Positions 1-8,684 are shown, counted from the first letter of the stretch. The stretch is DNA of 64,000 bases from Dyadobacter sp. 50-39 (GCA_001898145.1 MKSR01000010.1:124001-188000); one strand, 5' to 3'. The notes: generated by a model not told the origin, from the sequence alone. Program-made: numbers and translations.

Positions 1-167
1 AAACTACCAGGAAATGGGATGGGGCGTGATCGGATGGGCAATCAGCCTGGCATGGAGGTTTCGATTTGATCACCGCGAGCGACCACCTGCCCGACGCAGT
101 GCCCATGATAGTAAGCGGCGTTGTGATCTTGCAGGGTATTTACCTGGCCAGGAAATATGCTGGATGA
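1..167 (+). pseudogene. possible C-terminal remnant of a membrane protein, cut by the window edge
   Basis: Two different + frames carry hydrophobic protein-like stretches. One runs from the window edge (WGVIGWAISLAW). The other, from about base 66, ends in PMIVSGVVILQGIYLARKYA with a stop at 165-167. The second frame has a stop at 27-29, so no single frame covers both. They may be the last two membrane segments of one protein separated by a frameshift. I do not recognise the family, and chance is not excluded. Confidence 0.25.
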
Positions 168-213
168 TCCCGCGTCAACACCGAGTCGCTAACCAGCCAT
201 CAATCAAATACTT

Positions 214-1146
214 TCAGCCCGTTTGGTAGGGCTCACACCAACCAAAATTCTGCGCGACGATTACAGATTTGTTTTGGTTTACAAATTCCAAAAATGAGCT
301 GGAAGCCTGGGCGTGCTTTTTACCTTTAAGCCAGATCAGGCTCCATGTCGTCTGTATCGGCAGGCCGCGTACAGGTATAATTTCCAATTCATTATTGGCC
401 AGTTCATTTCGTATCCCGATCAGGGGCATGATGGAATAGCCCAATCCTGCCAGTACCGCTTGTTTAACGGCTTCATTGGAAGTAAGTTCCATTTTCTTGA
501 CGACTGAAATGTTTTGTTCGGAAATAAACCTTTCCATCACCTGGCGGGTGCCGGAGCCCTTTTCCCGGAAGATAAGCGGCACGCGCTGAAAGAATTCCGT
601 GGCGTCGCTGATAGGATCAACCATTTGTCCTGCCTTCCCAACCAGATACAAGCGGTTGGGTAAAAGGTCAAGCCATTCAATATTAATCGTCGTCGGGGGT
701 ATCGAAACCAGGGCAAAGTCCACCTCATTATTTTCAAGGCTTTCCAATACCCTGCTTTTATTGGTCACATCCATCGATAATTCGATCCCCGCATGCCTGC
801 TAAGAAAATCGGATAGGAAGAATGGCATCACATACTTGCCGGTCGATACGACCGAAATTTTCAGTTTACCCGTAAGCTCGCCTTTGTAAGCCAGGGTTTT
901 ATAGTTGATCGCATGAACCTGTTCGATGATCTTCTCCGCAGCTGCGGCGATATCACGGCCGAACTCGGTGATGTATAACTTTCGTCCAATCACCTCCGTA
1001 AGCGGAATTTCGAATTGCGCCTCGAAATTTTTCAACTGAATGGATACTGCTGGTTGCGACAAATGAAGCTCTTCCGATGCCTTGGTAACGCTTTCGGCTT
1101 TGACAACGGCTACAAATACCCGAAGCTGATTTAAGGTATAGTTCAT
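214..1146 (-). CDS. LysR-family transcriptional regulator
   Basis: A 310-residue protein of normal LysR length. The N-terminal winged helix-turn-helix (about residues 3-62) has the classic LSQPAVSIQLKNFE recognition-helix region. The rest is a periplasmic-binding-protein-like effector domain that begins with KLKISVVSTGKYVMP, as in CysB/CbbR-type regulators. It is divergent from the isocitrate dehydrogenase gene with only 90 bases between the starts, so it probably controls itself and perhaps that gene. The ligand cannot be told from sequence. The family assignment is secure; the target is inferred from position. Confidence 0.93.
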   Translation of the reverse strand: MNYTLNQLRVFVAVVKAESVTKASEELHLSQPAVSIQLKNFEAQFEIPLTEVIGRKLYITEFGRDIAAAAEKIIEQVHAINYKTLAYKGELTGKLKISVVSTGKYVMPFFLSDFLSRHAGIELSMDVTNKSRVLESLENNEVDFALVSIPPTTINIEWLDLLPNRLYLVGKAGQMVDPISDATEFFQRVPLIFREKGSGTRQVMERFISEQNISVVKKMELTSNEAVKQAVLAGLGYSIMPLIGIRNELANNELEIIPVRGLPIQTTWSLIWLKGKKHAQASSSFLEFVNQNKSVIVAQNFGWCEPYQTG

Positions 1147-1175
1147 AAGTTTTATTTATGCAAATGATAGTAAAT

Positions 1176-1191
1176 ATAAATGAAAATTTAT
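1176..1191. promoter_or_regulatory. inverted repeat in the LysR/icd divergent promoter region
   Basis: ATAAAT-GAAA-ATTTAT is a perfect 6-bp inverted repeat with a 4-base spacer, between the two divergent starts. LysR regulators usually bind AT-rich interrupted dyads in such gaps, so this is a candidate operator. AT-rich dyads also arise by chance. Confidence 0.4.
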
Positions 1192-1204
1192 GAATCCTTC
1201 AAAA

Positions 1205-1212
1205 TAGCTTTG
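1205..1212 (+). promoter_or_regulatory. Bacteroidota-type -7 element before isocitrate dehydrogenase
   Basis: TAGCTTTG matches the Bacteroidota housekeeping -7 consensus TAnnTTTG exactly and lies 24 bases before the ATG at 1237. I see no convincing -33 TTG at the expected spacing, so this is a candidate only. Confidence 0.4.
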
Positions 1213-1236
1213 CAGACGTAAATCAAAACCAAACAC

Positions 1237-2673
1237 ATGACAAAGATTACCGTAGCAAAGGGTGATGGGATCGGTCCGGAAATCATGGACGCCACGCTCA
1301 GAATTATTCTAGCAGCAGGTGCAGACCTGGAAATTGAAGAAATCACGGTCGGAGAATCGGTTTATCTCGCAGGTAACGCCGCCGGCATAAGCCCTGAATC
1401 GTGGGACGTCATCCGGCGAAACAAGGTTTTCCTGAAAGCGCCTATCACCACGCCGCAGGGAGGGGGGTACAAAAGCCTGAATGTGACTACACGAAAGTTT
1501 CTGGGGCTTTATTCCAATGTTAGGCCTTGCATGAGCCTATACCCCTTTGTAAGCACCAAACATCCGCAGATGGACCTGATCATCATCCGCGAGAACGAGG
1601 AGGACCTTTATGCGGGTATCGAGCACCAGCAAACAGATGAGGTCGTGCAGTGCCTGAAACTGATCAGCCGGCCCGGATGTGAAAAAATTGTAAGGTACGC
1701 CTTCGAATATGCACGGCAGCAGGGCCGGAAAAAAGTCACCTGCTTCACGAAGGATAACATTATGAAGCAGACCGACGGCTTGTTCCACCGGGTGTTTGAT
1801 GAAATCGCCCAAGAGTACCCCGACATTGAAAATGAGCATTGGATTATCGATATCGGCGCGGCAAAAATGGCCGACACGCCGGAGGCTTTCGACGTGCTGG
1901 TGATGCCTAATCTTTACGGCGATGTCCTGAGCGACGTCGCTGCGCAGATAGCGGGATCTGTGGGCTTGGCGGGTTCGGCCAATATCGGCGAAGAATGCGC
2001 CATGTTTGAAGCAATTCACGGTTCAGCCCCCAGACGAGCGGGTCAGAACCTCGCCAACCCGTCGGGCCTGTTGCAGGGGGCGATTATGATGCTCAATCAC
2101 ATCGGCCAGACGGAAGTAGCGGAGAAAGTGCAAAATGCCTGGCTGAAAACCATTGAGGACGGCACGCATACCTACGACATTTTCAAGGTGGATACCAGTA
2201 AAGTGAAAGTGGGCACAAGCGAATTTGCGGATGCCGTCATCGCGAACCTGGGTAAAAAGCCTTCACAATTAAAACCCGTCAGCTACGCGCATCATACCGC
2301 GCTGACGCTGCCACGCTACCAGCGTAGGGAACCTGCCGTCAAAGAGTTGGTAGGGGTAGATGTGTTTGTCCACTGGAATGGATCAGATCCGGAGGCGCTG
2401 GCACAAATGCTCCGCAAGGTGAAAGCCCCGGGCGTTGAGCTGAAAATGATCACCAATAGAGGCATCAAAGTATGGCCGGATGGGTTCAAGGAAACATTTT
2501 GCACCGACCACTGGCGGTGCCGATTCGAGCGGAAATCGCAGGTCGCCATTGACAAAGACGCGATCATCGAGCTGCTCTCGAGCTGCCTGATTGAAGGGAT
2601 TGACACGGTTAAAACCGAAAACCTGTATACGTTCGGCGGCAAACCTGCCTTCTCGCTGGGCCAGGGCCAGTGA
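1237..2673 (+). CDS. icd: NADP-dependent isocitrate dehydrogenase, long (Thermus-like) type
   Basis: Converts isocitrate to 2-oxoglutarate and CO2 in the TCA cycle. The isopropylmalate/isocitrate dehydrogenase fold shows GDGIGPEI near residue 9, the substrate loop ITTPQGGGYKSLNVTTRK at about 72-89, the metal-site region NLYGDVLSD around 225-233 and the cofactor loop HGSAPRRAGQN around 260. The two arginines after HGSAP take the place of the Lys-Tyr pair of NADP enzymes; NAD enzymes have acidic residues nearby. At 478 residues it carries a C-terminal extension of about 130 residues, as in Thermus and many Bacteroidota enzymes. Two small paralogous genes follow on the same strand. Confidence 0.92.
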   Translation: MTKITVAKGDGIGPEIMDATLRIILAAGADLEIEEITVGESVYLAGNAAGISPESWDVIRRNKVFLKAPITTPQGGGYKSLNVTTRKFLGLYSNVRPCMSLYPFVSTKHPQMDLIIIRENEEDLYAGIEHQQTDEVVQCLKLISRPGCEKIVRYAFEYARQQGRKKVTCFTKDNIMKQTDGLFHRVFDEIAQEYPDIENEHWIIDIGAAKMADTPEAFDVLVMPNLYGDVLSDVAAQIAGSVGLAGSANIGEECAMFEAIHGSAPRRAGQNLANPSGLLQGAIMMLNHIGQTEVAEKVQNAWLKTIEDGTHTYDIFKVDTSKVKVGTSEFADAVIANLGKKPSQLKPVSYAHHTALTLPRYQRREPAVKELVGVDVFVHWNGSDPEALAQMLRKVKAPGVELKMITNRGIKVWPDGFKETFCTDHWRCRFERKSQVAIDKDAIIELLSSCLIEGIDTVKTENLYTFGGKPAFSLGQGQ

Positions 2674-2718
2674 ATATGATCCTGGCAAAGTTTCAAATCC
2701 ATTATTAACAGACATATC

Positions 2719-2964
2719 ATGATGACCATACAACTAATAAGCGGTGAATTTCCTTCTACTGACGCCGTTGGGCTGATCAGTGAGATGATCCAGGTCAAAA
2801 TCAAATACCATGAGCAGAAGATTGATTCGATCATGAACGAAGAAGACATTAAGAATCGGGAGCGAAAAATCAAAAGTCTGCATCAGACGCTTGCGGATGT
2901 GAAGAAGCTGGCGGAAGGCATCCCAGGGAAAGTTTCGATGGAGTCACAGGTAACGATCGGATGA
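2719..2964 (+). CDS. small hypothetical protein, paralogue of the next gene
   Basis: An 81-residue soluble protein with no signal peptide. It begins with a short strand-like segment, LISGEF, followed by a charged helical region rich in Lys and Glu and a final strand-like end, VSMESQVTI. It aligns along its whole length with the protein at 3017-3313: LI(S/A)G.F...DA..L.....I..KI.(Y/F)H near the N-terminus and VS...S..(T/S)I at the C-terminus. It starts 45 bases after icd and is probably co-transcribed with it. Function unknown. The paralogy makes it a real gene. Confidence 0.72.
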   Translation: MMTIQLISGEFPSTDAVGLISEMIQVKIKYHEQKIDSIMNEEDIKNRERKIKSLHQTLADVKKLAEGIPGKVSMESQVTIG

Positions 2965-3016
2965 TCAGTAGCCAGCTGTTGCCGCCAGAACATACAACCT
3001 TAAAAAAAGCACAGAT

Positions 3017-3313
3017 ATGGAGAATATGGACGTCCCCCTGATCGCCGGGACATTTGAATGCGAAGATGCCAACGAGCTTCTGTTAAGCCTTATCAATTAT
3101 AAGATTCAGTTTCACCAGTTCAGGCATTTCAGTGCACAGGAGCGCTTTGGCGTCAACGACGAGGTTTCTCAAACCAGAATGCGCGAATTGGCGAAGGCAC
3201 GGCTGGAAATTATAGAATACCTGGATTTGGCGAAATCACTGAACTGCCTGGTGTCCGTTCAGTCAACTTTGTCAATCAAATTGTTGCCGCGGGCCCAGCC
3301 ACTTCGAGCTTAA
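3017..3313 (+). CDS. small hypothetical protein, paralogue of the preceding gene
   Basis: A 98-residue soluble protein. It shares with its upstream neighbour the pattern LIAG.F...DA..L, then KIQFH at the spot where the neighbour has KIKYH, then a helical middle and a VSVQSTLSI strand near the end. It has about 8 extra residues in the middle and a short basic tail. The gap to the upstream gene is 52 bases. The layout suggests a strand-helix-strand fold and perhaps a heteromeric pair, which is inference. Function unknown. Confidence 0.72.
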   Translation: MENMDVPLIAGTFECEDANELLLSLINYKIQFHQFRHFSAQERFGVNDEVSQTRMRELAKARLEIIEYLDLAKSLNCLVSVQSTLSIKLLPRAQPLRA

Positions 3314-3436
3314 TGAACGATAATTGATCCAAAGACTGTCAGTATCCAGCCATTTTCGCAAACCATCCGTGCAGGTAGTTTTGGAGCTGGTCTGAGTCGC
3401 CAATCAAAAAATCGTTTAAACAAATTCCTTGAAAAC

Positions 3437-4303
3437 ATGAATGTGAGAAAATTATCGTACCGATATCACCGCGTCGGCGATCTGAGCCTATTCTACCGGG
3501 AAGCTGGCGACCCGTCGAAAGACACGATCGTAATGCTCCATGGATTTCCTTCCTCGTCGTACATGTACAGGCGACTATTGCTCGAATTATCGGACGAATA
3601 TCACATTATCGCCCCGGACTATCCCGGTTTCGGCAACAGCGATTTTCCTTCGGCAGACACTTTTACGTACACATTCGCAAACATTGCCCGTATCATGGAG
3701 GCGTTCCTGGAAGCGATAAAGGTAACGTCCTATGTGCTGATGATGCAGGATTACGGAGCCCCGATCGGTTTCAGGATCGCTACGGCCCATCCTGAGCGGG
3801 TCCGCGGGATCATTGCACAGAATGGTAATGCGTATGAAGAAGGGTTGAGTGAAGGTTTTGCCGACTCCCGGGTTTTCTGGGAGAACAGGACCCCGGAAAC
3901 CGAGCAGCCGATGCGGGCCCTTTTTAGTTTGGAAAGTATCAAATGGCAGTACACGTTTGGCGCAAAGAACCCGGAAAACATCAGTCCGGATACGTGGGAC
4001 CTCGACTTTGCAAAAATATCCCGTCCGGGAAACGACCTGGCCCAGCTGGACCTGCTGTTTGATTATCAGACCAATATCGCGCTGTACCCCGTGTGGCAGC
4101 AGTACCTGCGAGACAATCAGCCTCCCATGCTCATTACCTGGGGTGTAAACGACCCTTTTTTCCCGGAGGCGGGGGCCAAGGCTTACCTCAGGGACGTAAG
4201 AGATGCGGAGTACCATGCTTATCCCACGGGGCATTTCGCGCTCGAAGAAGAGGGGGCGGATATTTCGCAAAAGATCAGGGCGTTCATGAAACGCATCGCA
4301 TAG
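3437..4303 (+). CDS. alpha/beta hydrolase, haloalkane dehalogenase/epoxide hydrolase-like
   Basis: A 288-residue cytoplasmic enzyme without a signal peptide. The oxyanion region is HGFPSSSYMYRR. The nucleophile elbow reads QDYGAP, with aspartate instead of serine, as in haloalkane dehalogenases and epoxide hydrolases. A late acid lies in WGVNDPFFP and the catalytic histidine in GHFALEEEG. The substrate cannot be read from sequence. A close paralogue lies at 10818-11678 with the same QDYG/MDYG elbow and similar spacing. Expression looks monocistronic, ending at a strong hairpin at 4315-4345. Confidence 0.88.
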   Translation: MNVRKLSYRYHRVGDLSLFYREAGDPSKDTIVMLHGFPSSSYMYRRLLLELSDEYHIIAPDYPGFGNSDFPSADTFTYTFANIARIMEAFLEAIKVTSYVLMMQDYGAPIGFRIATAHPERVRGIIAQNGNAYEEGLSEGFADSRVFWENRTPETEQPMRALFSLESIKWQYTFGAKNPENISPDTWDLDFAKISRPGNDLAQLDLLFDYQTNIALYPVWQQYLRDNQPPMLITWGVNDPFFPEAGAKAYLRDVRDAEYHAYPTGHFALEEEGADISQKIRAFMKRIA

Positions 4304-4314
4304 CCATCCGGTTT

Positions 4315-4345
4315 AAAGCCCATGTCAGATCAGGACATGGGCTTT
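4315..4345. terminator. bidirectional intrinsic terminator shared by convergent genes
   Basis: AAAGCCCATGTC and GACATGGGCTTT form a perfect 12-bp stem with a 7-base loop, with T-runs on both strands. It ends the hydrolase on + and bestrophin on -. The right arm contains the last codons and stop of the bestrophin gene (stop 4325-4327). Confidence 0.85.
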
Positions 4346-5347
4346 TGGTTTTATCGGATCCGGAATTTCGGATATTCCGAGCGCTTGCAGCAGGTCGATT
4401 TCAATTTCGCGGCAGATGTACAGCATCGGCACATCGGTATGCAGGCCGTCGAAGGGGTTTTCCGAATAATCGCCGATCATTTCCATCGCCACAAATATCC
4501 ACCCGATGATCACGCCGACGGGAATCGAAAACCAGACGCCCACACTCCCTAAATTACTGAGCTCTCCCACAATGCCGAAGGGCAGCATGAAAATGAACAC
4601 GCAAACGAATATGAAGCTGAACGTGGCATATTTTCGCGGGAAAGGCGATTGCTTGATCCGCTCCATCCTCCCCTGACTTTCGTTGAAACTCCGGATATTG
4701 CTCTGGAATTCCATCTGCTGCACCATGTTGATCGACTTGCTTTCGAACAGCTGCTGAATAACCTGCGTCTGTAAATTCAGGAGTTGCAGGCATTTGTTTT
4801 TATAGCCCTTCAACGTCAGACATTCCTCCGCGGGTAAGTATTGCTCAATTGCTATACTTTCGAGTTCCTGCTGAAAACGCTTATTGAGCTTGTCGCGCCG
4901 GTGGCTGGCATAGCCTTTTCCCCAGAACCCTTCCAGGCTAAGGTGGTCCCACTCCGGCGGTTCGAGCAATTGCTGGCGGAGTTGGTACAAATAGGCAATG
5001 TGCCGCCGGACGATCTGCCGCCGGTCCTCCGCACGTTCAACGGCATCCGGCTCGCCCGACTTGTAGTTGAGCACCATCGTTACCAGCATTCTGCTCGCGA
5101 TGGCAATTTCGCCCCACAGTTTTCTGGCTTCCCAAAGTCTTTCGTATGACTGGTTGTTTTTAAAACCGACATAAAATGCCACGGCCGTTCCGATCAGCGG
5201 CAGTGGAAACCAGGGAAATGCATTGATTTCCCAGTCGGTATACTGGTGCATGAGCGTTACCGACGATACCCAGGCCGTAAGCCACAGCAAATGGTGGCCG
5301 GTAAATTCATAGAGTGAGGCAATCGAGAACTTTTTGGGAAAGGTCAT
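4325..5347 (-). CDS. bestrophin-family ion channel protein
   Basis: A 340-residue inner-membrane protein of the bestrophin/UPF0187 (YneE) family, thought to form pentameric anion or cation channels. Near the N-terminus are the hydrophobic segment LLWLTAWVSSVTLM, then PLPLIGTAVAFYVGFKNNQSYERLWEARKLWG, where the FKNNQ.Y.R.WE.R..WG pattern is the family signature. Two more membrane segments lie around residues 220-275, followed by the C-terminal GLHTDVPM motif. The length is typical. Its 3' end lies inside the shared terminator. The ion carried is unknown. Confidence 0.9.
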   Translation of the reverse strand: MTFPKKFSIASLYEFTGHHLLWLTAWVSSVTLMHQYTDWEINAFPWFPLPLIGTAVAFYVGFKNNQSYERLWEARKLWGEIAIASRMLVTMVLNYKSGEPDAVERAEDRRQIVRRHIAYLYQLRQQLLEPPEWDHLSLEGFWGKGYASHRRDKLNKRFQQELESIAIEQYLPAEECLTLKGYKNKCLQLLNLQTQVIQQLFESKSINMVQQMEFQSNIRSFNESQGRMERIKQSPFPRKYATFSFIFVCVFIFMLPFGIVGELSNLGSVGVWFSIPVGVIIGWIFVAMEMIGDYSENPFDGLHTDVPMLYICREIEIDLLQALGISEIPDPIKPKAHVLI

Positions 5348-5376
5348 AGGAAGGCGGTTATGGTTAGTTTCAATGA

Positions 5377-5812
5377 TCAGGTCGTCTGGGCGCGCGGATT
5401 ATCCGCTCCTGCCAGCCCTTTCCTGATCCGGCTCAGCGACTGGGGCGTGACGTTCAGATAGGTGGCGATGAAGTAGTTGGAGAACATATCCAGCAGGTAC
5501 GACTCGTCTTCCAGCAACATTTGGTAGCGCTCGGTAGCAGAGGCGGTCAGCAGGCAGGCGATCCGGTCATAGGCGATGACCAGACTTTTTCCGTGCAGCT
5601 TTCTCAACCACATACCGAATCCGCCGGATTGGCTCAGCAGCAAGTCTATCGCATCATTAGATATCCCTGCATACCTCTCCCGCATTGAGCAGCAACGCGC
5701 CTTTCGCGATTTTGGCCGGCCTGGCATTCGCCGTAATCAGCGCCGCAGTATGGTCGTCCAGCTCGATGTCCTTGCCCAGCAGGTCCAGAAGGGGTTGTAC
5801 AAATGCAGGCAT
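5377..5812 (-). pseudogene. Crp/Fnr-family regulator with internal deletion (pseudogene)
   Basis: The true N-terminus is read from ATG at 5812: about 50 residues beginning MPAFVQPLLDLLGKD and ending NAGEVCRDI before a stop at 5657-5659. The C-terminal part is in another frame and resumes at about AIDLLLSQSGG, passes RIACLLTASATERYQ and ends with the helix-turn-helix region YLNVTPQSLSRIRK. An intact relative in this window has 196 residues, so about 50-60 residues of the effector-binding beta-barrel are missing and the frame is lost. Both halves fit the family, so an annotation of only the 116-residue 3' reading frame would be misleading. Confidence 0.8.
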
Positions 5813-5827
5813 GTATCCGGAACTCCG

Positions 5828-6632
5828 TTATTTAGCCTCAACCGCTTTGAGGATCACCTCGGCCACTTTTGCCGGCTGTGACAGCATCGCCACGTGGCTG
5901 GCAGGCAAATGGAACACGGTAGCCTTGATTTTCGCCGCCATATCGGCTTCCAGTTTAGGCGAAATCACCTGGTCGAGATCGGAGACGATGTAGAAGCTTG
6001 GCTTGTGCTTCCATGCCGGGTTGGAGATTTTGGCTTCCAGGGTACTTACATGAAAGCGCCCCTGCCCGGCGGCAAGCACCAGCGCGTCCTGCCGGGGCAG
6101 GTCCTGGGCGAAATGTTTCACAATCGTCTCATCTTAGCCTGATAAACCCATCCGAAACAACCGGATCGGCAAATCCCGGCACGTTGGGTATCTTTCTCGT
6201 TTCATAGGCATCCTTGCTGATGCTGCCCAGGCTCTCGCCCTCGTCGGGAGCGTAGGCCGCTACATACACGAGCGACTTTACCTTTTCGCTGTTTCCGGCC
6301 TGCGTGATCACAGCGCCGCCCCACGAATGCCCCACCAGCACAACGCTGCCGCTTACTTCGGAAATAGCACGGTTTACAAACGCAACGTCGTCATCCAGCG
6401 AAGTCAGCGGGTTTTGTACCGCGATGGTTTGATAGCCTTTTTTCTGCAAAATGGGGATTACCTTATTCCAGCTGGAACCGTCGGCAAATGCGCCGTGGAC
6501 GAGGATAATGGTGGGCTTTACGTCGGCCGCAGGCTGGTCTTTGCCAGGTCCCGCGATGGCGCTCAATGAAAGATTTACACAAAGAAATGCTGTACTGACC
6601 GCATGGGCCAGTATTGGTCTGATCACCTTCAT
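5828..6632 (-). pseudogene. exported RutD-like alpha/beta hydrolase, frameshifted
   Basis: From ATG at 6632 the protein begins with a signal-like segment (HAVSTAFLCVNLSLSAIAG). It continues with HGAFADGSSW, the serine elbow GHSWGG and YAPDEGESL, then stops prematurely after VSDGFIRL at about 6129. The next frame continues exactly where the family does: DETIVKHFAQDLP, KPSFYIVSDLDQ, PASHVAMLSQP and a stop at 5828. Relatives read LSxE/D at the break, so a 2-base loss (CTAAG.. instead of CTAAGCG..) is the simplest explanation. It is either a recent pseudogene or a sequencing error. Acid (D in SDLDQ) and histidine (SHV) are intact downstream. Confidence 0.82.
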
Positions 6633-6718
6633 AGGTTGGATTGTTGGTTAAAAAAAGAAATGATTAGAGAACTGTAATGCTTATACGTAACTCACTTACC
6701 GACAGCAGGAACCGCCCC

Positions 6719-7579
6719 TCACTCGATCGGGCAGGAACGCCTGTAATCGGTAAAATTGCAGCCGCACCCTACTTTGAAAAACTTGCTGAAATGGGCCGTA
6801 TCCTCGAAACCCAGCTTGTAGGCCACCGCTTTCATACTGATGTTCTGGATAAGGGCTAGCCGCTTGGCCTGGATCAGCAGGCGTTTCCGGATGTTGGCGC
6901 TGGCCGTCAGCCCGGTTTCTTCCTTGATGATCTGGTTGAGGTAGTTGGGCGTAACGGCCAGTTCGTCCGCATACTGGCTTACCTTTTTATTGACGTGGTA
7001 CTTCCGTTCGAGCAGGTCGAAAAACCTTTTGGTGAGCGTGGTCACCTCAGACCTTGAAGAAGAACTGAAATGAATGGATTTCTGCCTGATCAGGTAAATG
7101 AGCACAATTCTGAGATAGCCGGAAAGCACCTCTGTTTTTTGGCTGTGGGTACTCAAAAGCTCCGATTGCATGCATTGAATGGCGCTCATGATACTGCCCG
7201 AGGTCAATGCATCGACCTGGAACAGCCTCGAAGTGCAATAGGACAGGCTGGGGTAGGTGGAGTTGTGGTCCATCGGGATTACCCCGGCGGGAAAGCGGAT
7301 CACAATGCCTTCCGGATCGGCTAGCGACCGGCAGTAAAAGGCCTGTCCGGGCGCCTGGAAAAATATCATCCCTGCGGAGACTTCGAAAGTTTCCAGGTCC
7401 ACCATCGCGTGGAACTGCCCTTTGGTGAGCCAGATCATCTCGATCGAATGGTCATTTCGTGCGGCGCGGGAGGAGAAATAATCGGTGGTAAGGGCACTGA
7501 TTTCAAACAGATCACCCGCATAGGCGGCATTTTGGAATGGTTTAGGGGCAAAGTTCAGGAGCGCTGAGTAGTCTTTCAT
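6719..7579 (-). CDS. AraC-family transcriptional regulator
   Basis: A 286-residue protein. The N-terminal half is a cupin-like sensing domain (HSIEMIWLTKGQFHAMVD, then GMIFFQAPGQAFYC). The C-terminal 100 residues carry the two AraC helix-turn-helix motifs: YADELAVTPNYLNQIIKEETG and MKAVAYKLGFEDTAHFSKFFK. The second ends in the usual Phe-rich FSKFFK signature. The gene lies upstream of the frameshifted hydrolase on the same strand and may have controlled it; relatives often neighbour stress-type hydrolases or oxidoreductases. The ligand is unknown. Confidence 0.92.
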   Translation of the reverse strand: MKDYSALLNFAPKPFQNAAYAGDLFEISALTTDYFSSRAARNDHSIEMIWLTKGQFHAMVDLETFEVSAGMIFFQAPGQAFYCRSLADPEGIVIRFPAGVIPMDHNSTYPSLSYCTSRLFQVDALTSGSIMSAIQCMQSELLSTHSQKTEVLSGYLRIVLIYLIRQKSIHFSSSSRSEVTTLTKRFFDLLERKYHVNKKVSQYADELAVTPNYLNQIIKEETGLTASANIRKRLLIQAKRLALIQNISMKAVAYKLGFEDTAHFSKFFKVGCGCNFTDYRRSCPIE

Positions 7580-7629
7580 AACCTTGTTGTTTAGAGATTG
7601 GGATTCAGGATAACCGATCGTTTTCCGGC

Positions 7630-8463
7630 TCAGCTTCTTTCATTTAGCCAGCGTAGAATATCTTTGATGATCAAGCGGTTGTATTTATCGTTGAGCAAGT
7701 CATGGTAGTGGCCTTCATATAAATTCAGCTGCTTATCGGAGGAGGAAGCGTGGTCGAGAAAGTATTTGCTTCCCTCCGGACTGGTAGCCTTGTCGGCTGT
7801 GCCGTGCAGGATCAGAAGCGGCAGCGTGATGGCCGACATTTCCTTTCGCAACTGCTCACCGGCCAGCAATAGCTGCTGCATCGTGCGGGTCGGCTGCTTC
7901 TCGTTCAGGATCAGCGGGTCTTCGTTCATCCGGTCCACCAGCAACTGGTCGCGGGAGAAATCGCTGTTGTTCAATTTCACGAGCCTCACCCGCGGAATGA
8001 GCTTGCCAAGCCACTTCATGAGCTGCAATGCCAGCTTTGGCACCGGAAGTTGAAAAGCGAAACTTTCGGAAATCAGCCCGTCCAGCTCGCCCTGATGACG
8101 CAATGCATACACCGCGGAAAACACCCCTCCGGCGCTGTGCCCGAGCAGAAACACGGGCGTGGCCGGATGTTCGCATTTAACAACTTTGACCAGCCTGCCG
8201 ATATCGGAGATCACGTCGTCGTAAGCGGAAATGTAGTACCGCTCGCCTTCCGATTCACCCCGACCTTGCAGGTCCAGCGCGTAGCATTCATAACCGGCTT
8301 CGAGCAGTTTCTCCGCAAATGCATGATAGTAACCGCTGTGTGAATTCAACCCGTGAACAATGACTACGATTCCTTTGGGTTTGCCGTCGAAGATCCAGTT
8401 TCGGTAAAAGATGTTGTGCCCGCTTTCATTTCTGAAAATCGAAGTCGTCGGTTTTGACTGCAT
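7630..8463 (-). CDS. alpha/beta hydrolase, monoacylglycerol lipase/lysophospholipase-like
   Basis: A 277-residue cytoplasmic serine hydrolase of the Hydrolase_4 (PldB/MGL) type. The oxyanion motif is HGLNSHSGYY, the nucleophile elbow GHSAGG, the acid lies in HGTADK and the base in GHYHDLLND. LDLQGRGESEG is the typical strand preceding the elbow. The likely substrate is a lysophospholipid or monoacylglycerol, by family only. The 221 bases upstream are AT-rich and contain two dyads. Confidence 0.88.
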   Translation of the reverse strand: MQSKPTTSIFRNESGHNIFYRNWIFDGKPKGIVVIVHGLNSHSGYYHAFAEKLLEAGYECYALDLQGRGESEGERYYISAYDDVISDIGRLVKVVKCEHPATPVFLLGHSAGGVFSAVYALRHQGELDGLISESFAFQLPVPKLALQLMKWLGKLIPRVRLVKLNNSDFSRDQLLVDRMNEDPLILNEKQPTRTMQQLLLAGEQLRKEMSAITLPLLILHGTADKATSPEGSKYFLDHASSSDKQLNLYEGHYHDLLNDKYNRLIIKDILRWLNERS

Positions 8464-8564
8464 GAGGGTGGTGAGTTTGATAACGCCTTACTTTTACAGT
8501 CTTTGTTACCAAACGTATGCCCACATACGCGGAATATTTTTTAATGTAAAAACTTATCAACAAA

Positions 8565-8581
8565 TATCTGAATATCAGATA
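8565..8581. promoter_or_regulatory. operator-like dyad upstream of the lipase-like gene
   Basis: TATCTGA-ATA-TCAGATA is a perfect 7-bp inverted repeat about 100 bases before the start at 8463. It sits in an AT-rich gap and may bind a regulator. No partner is identified. Confidence 0.3.
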
Positions 8582-8627
8582 GTTAAATTATTTAATCATC
8601 AATAGACTGAGAAAAACTCTTTCCTTT

Positions 8628-8650
8628 GTACTCCAAAAAAATTGGAGTAC
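8628..8650. repeat. 9-bp inverted repeat after the sigma54-regulator gene
   Basis: GTACTCCAA and TTGGAGTAC flank five A's. It is located 35 bases after the stop of the regulator at 8685. There is no following T-run, so it is either a weak transcript end or a protein-binding site. Confidence 0.35.
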
Positions 8651-8684
8651 CGGCTGGCTGTCCAAAATAAATGGAGGGGCAGGC

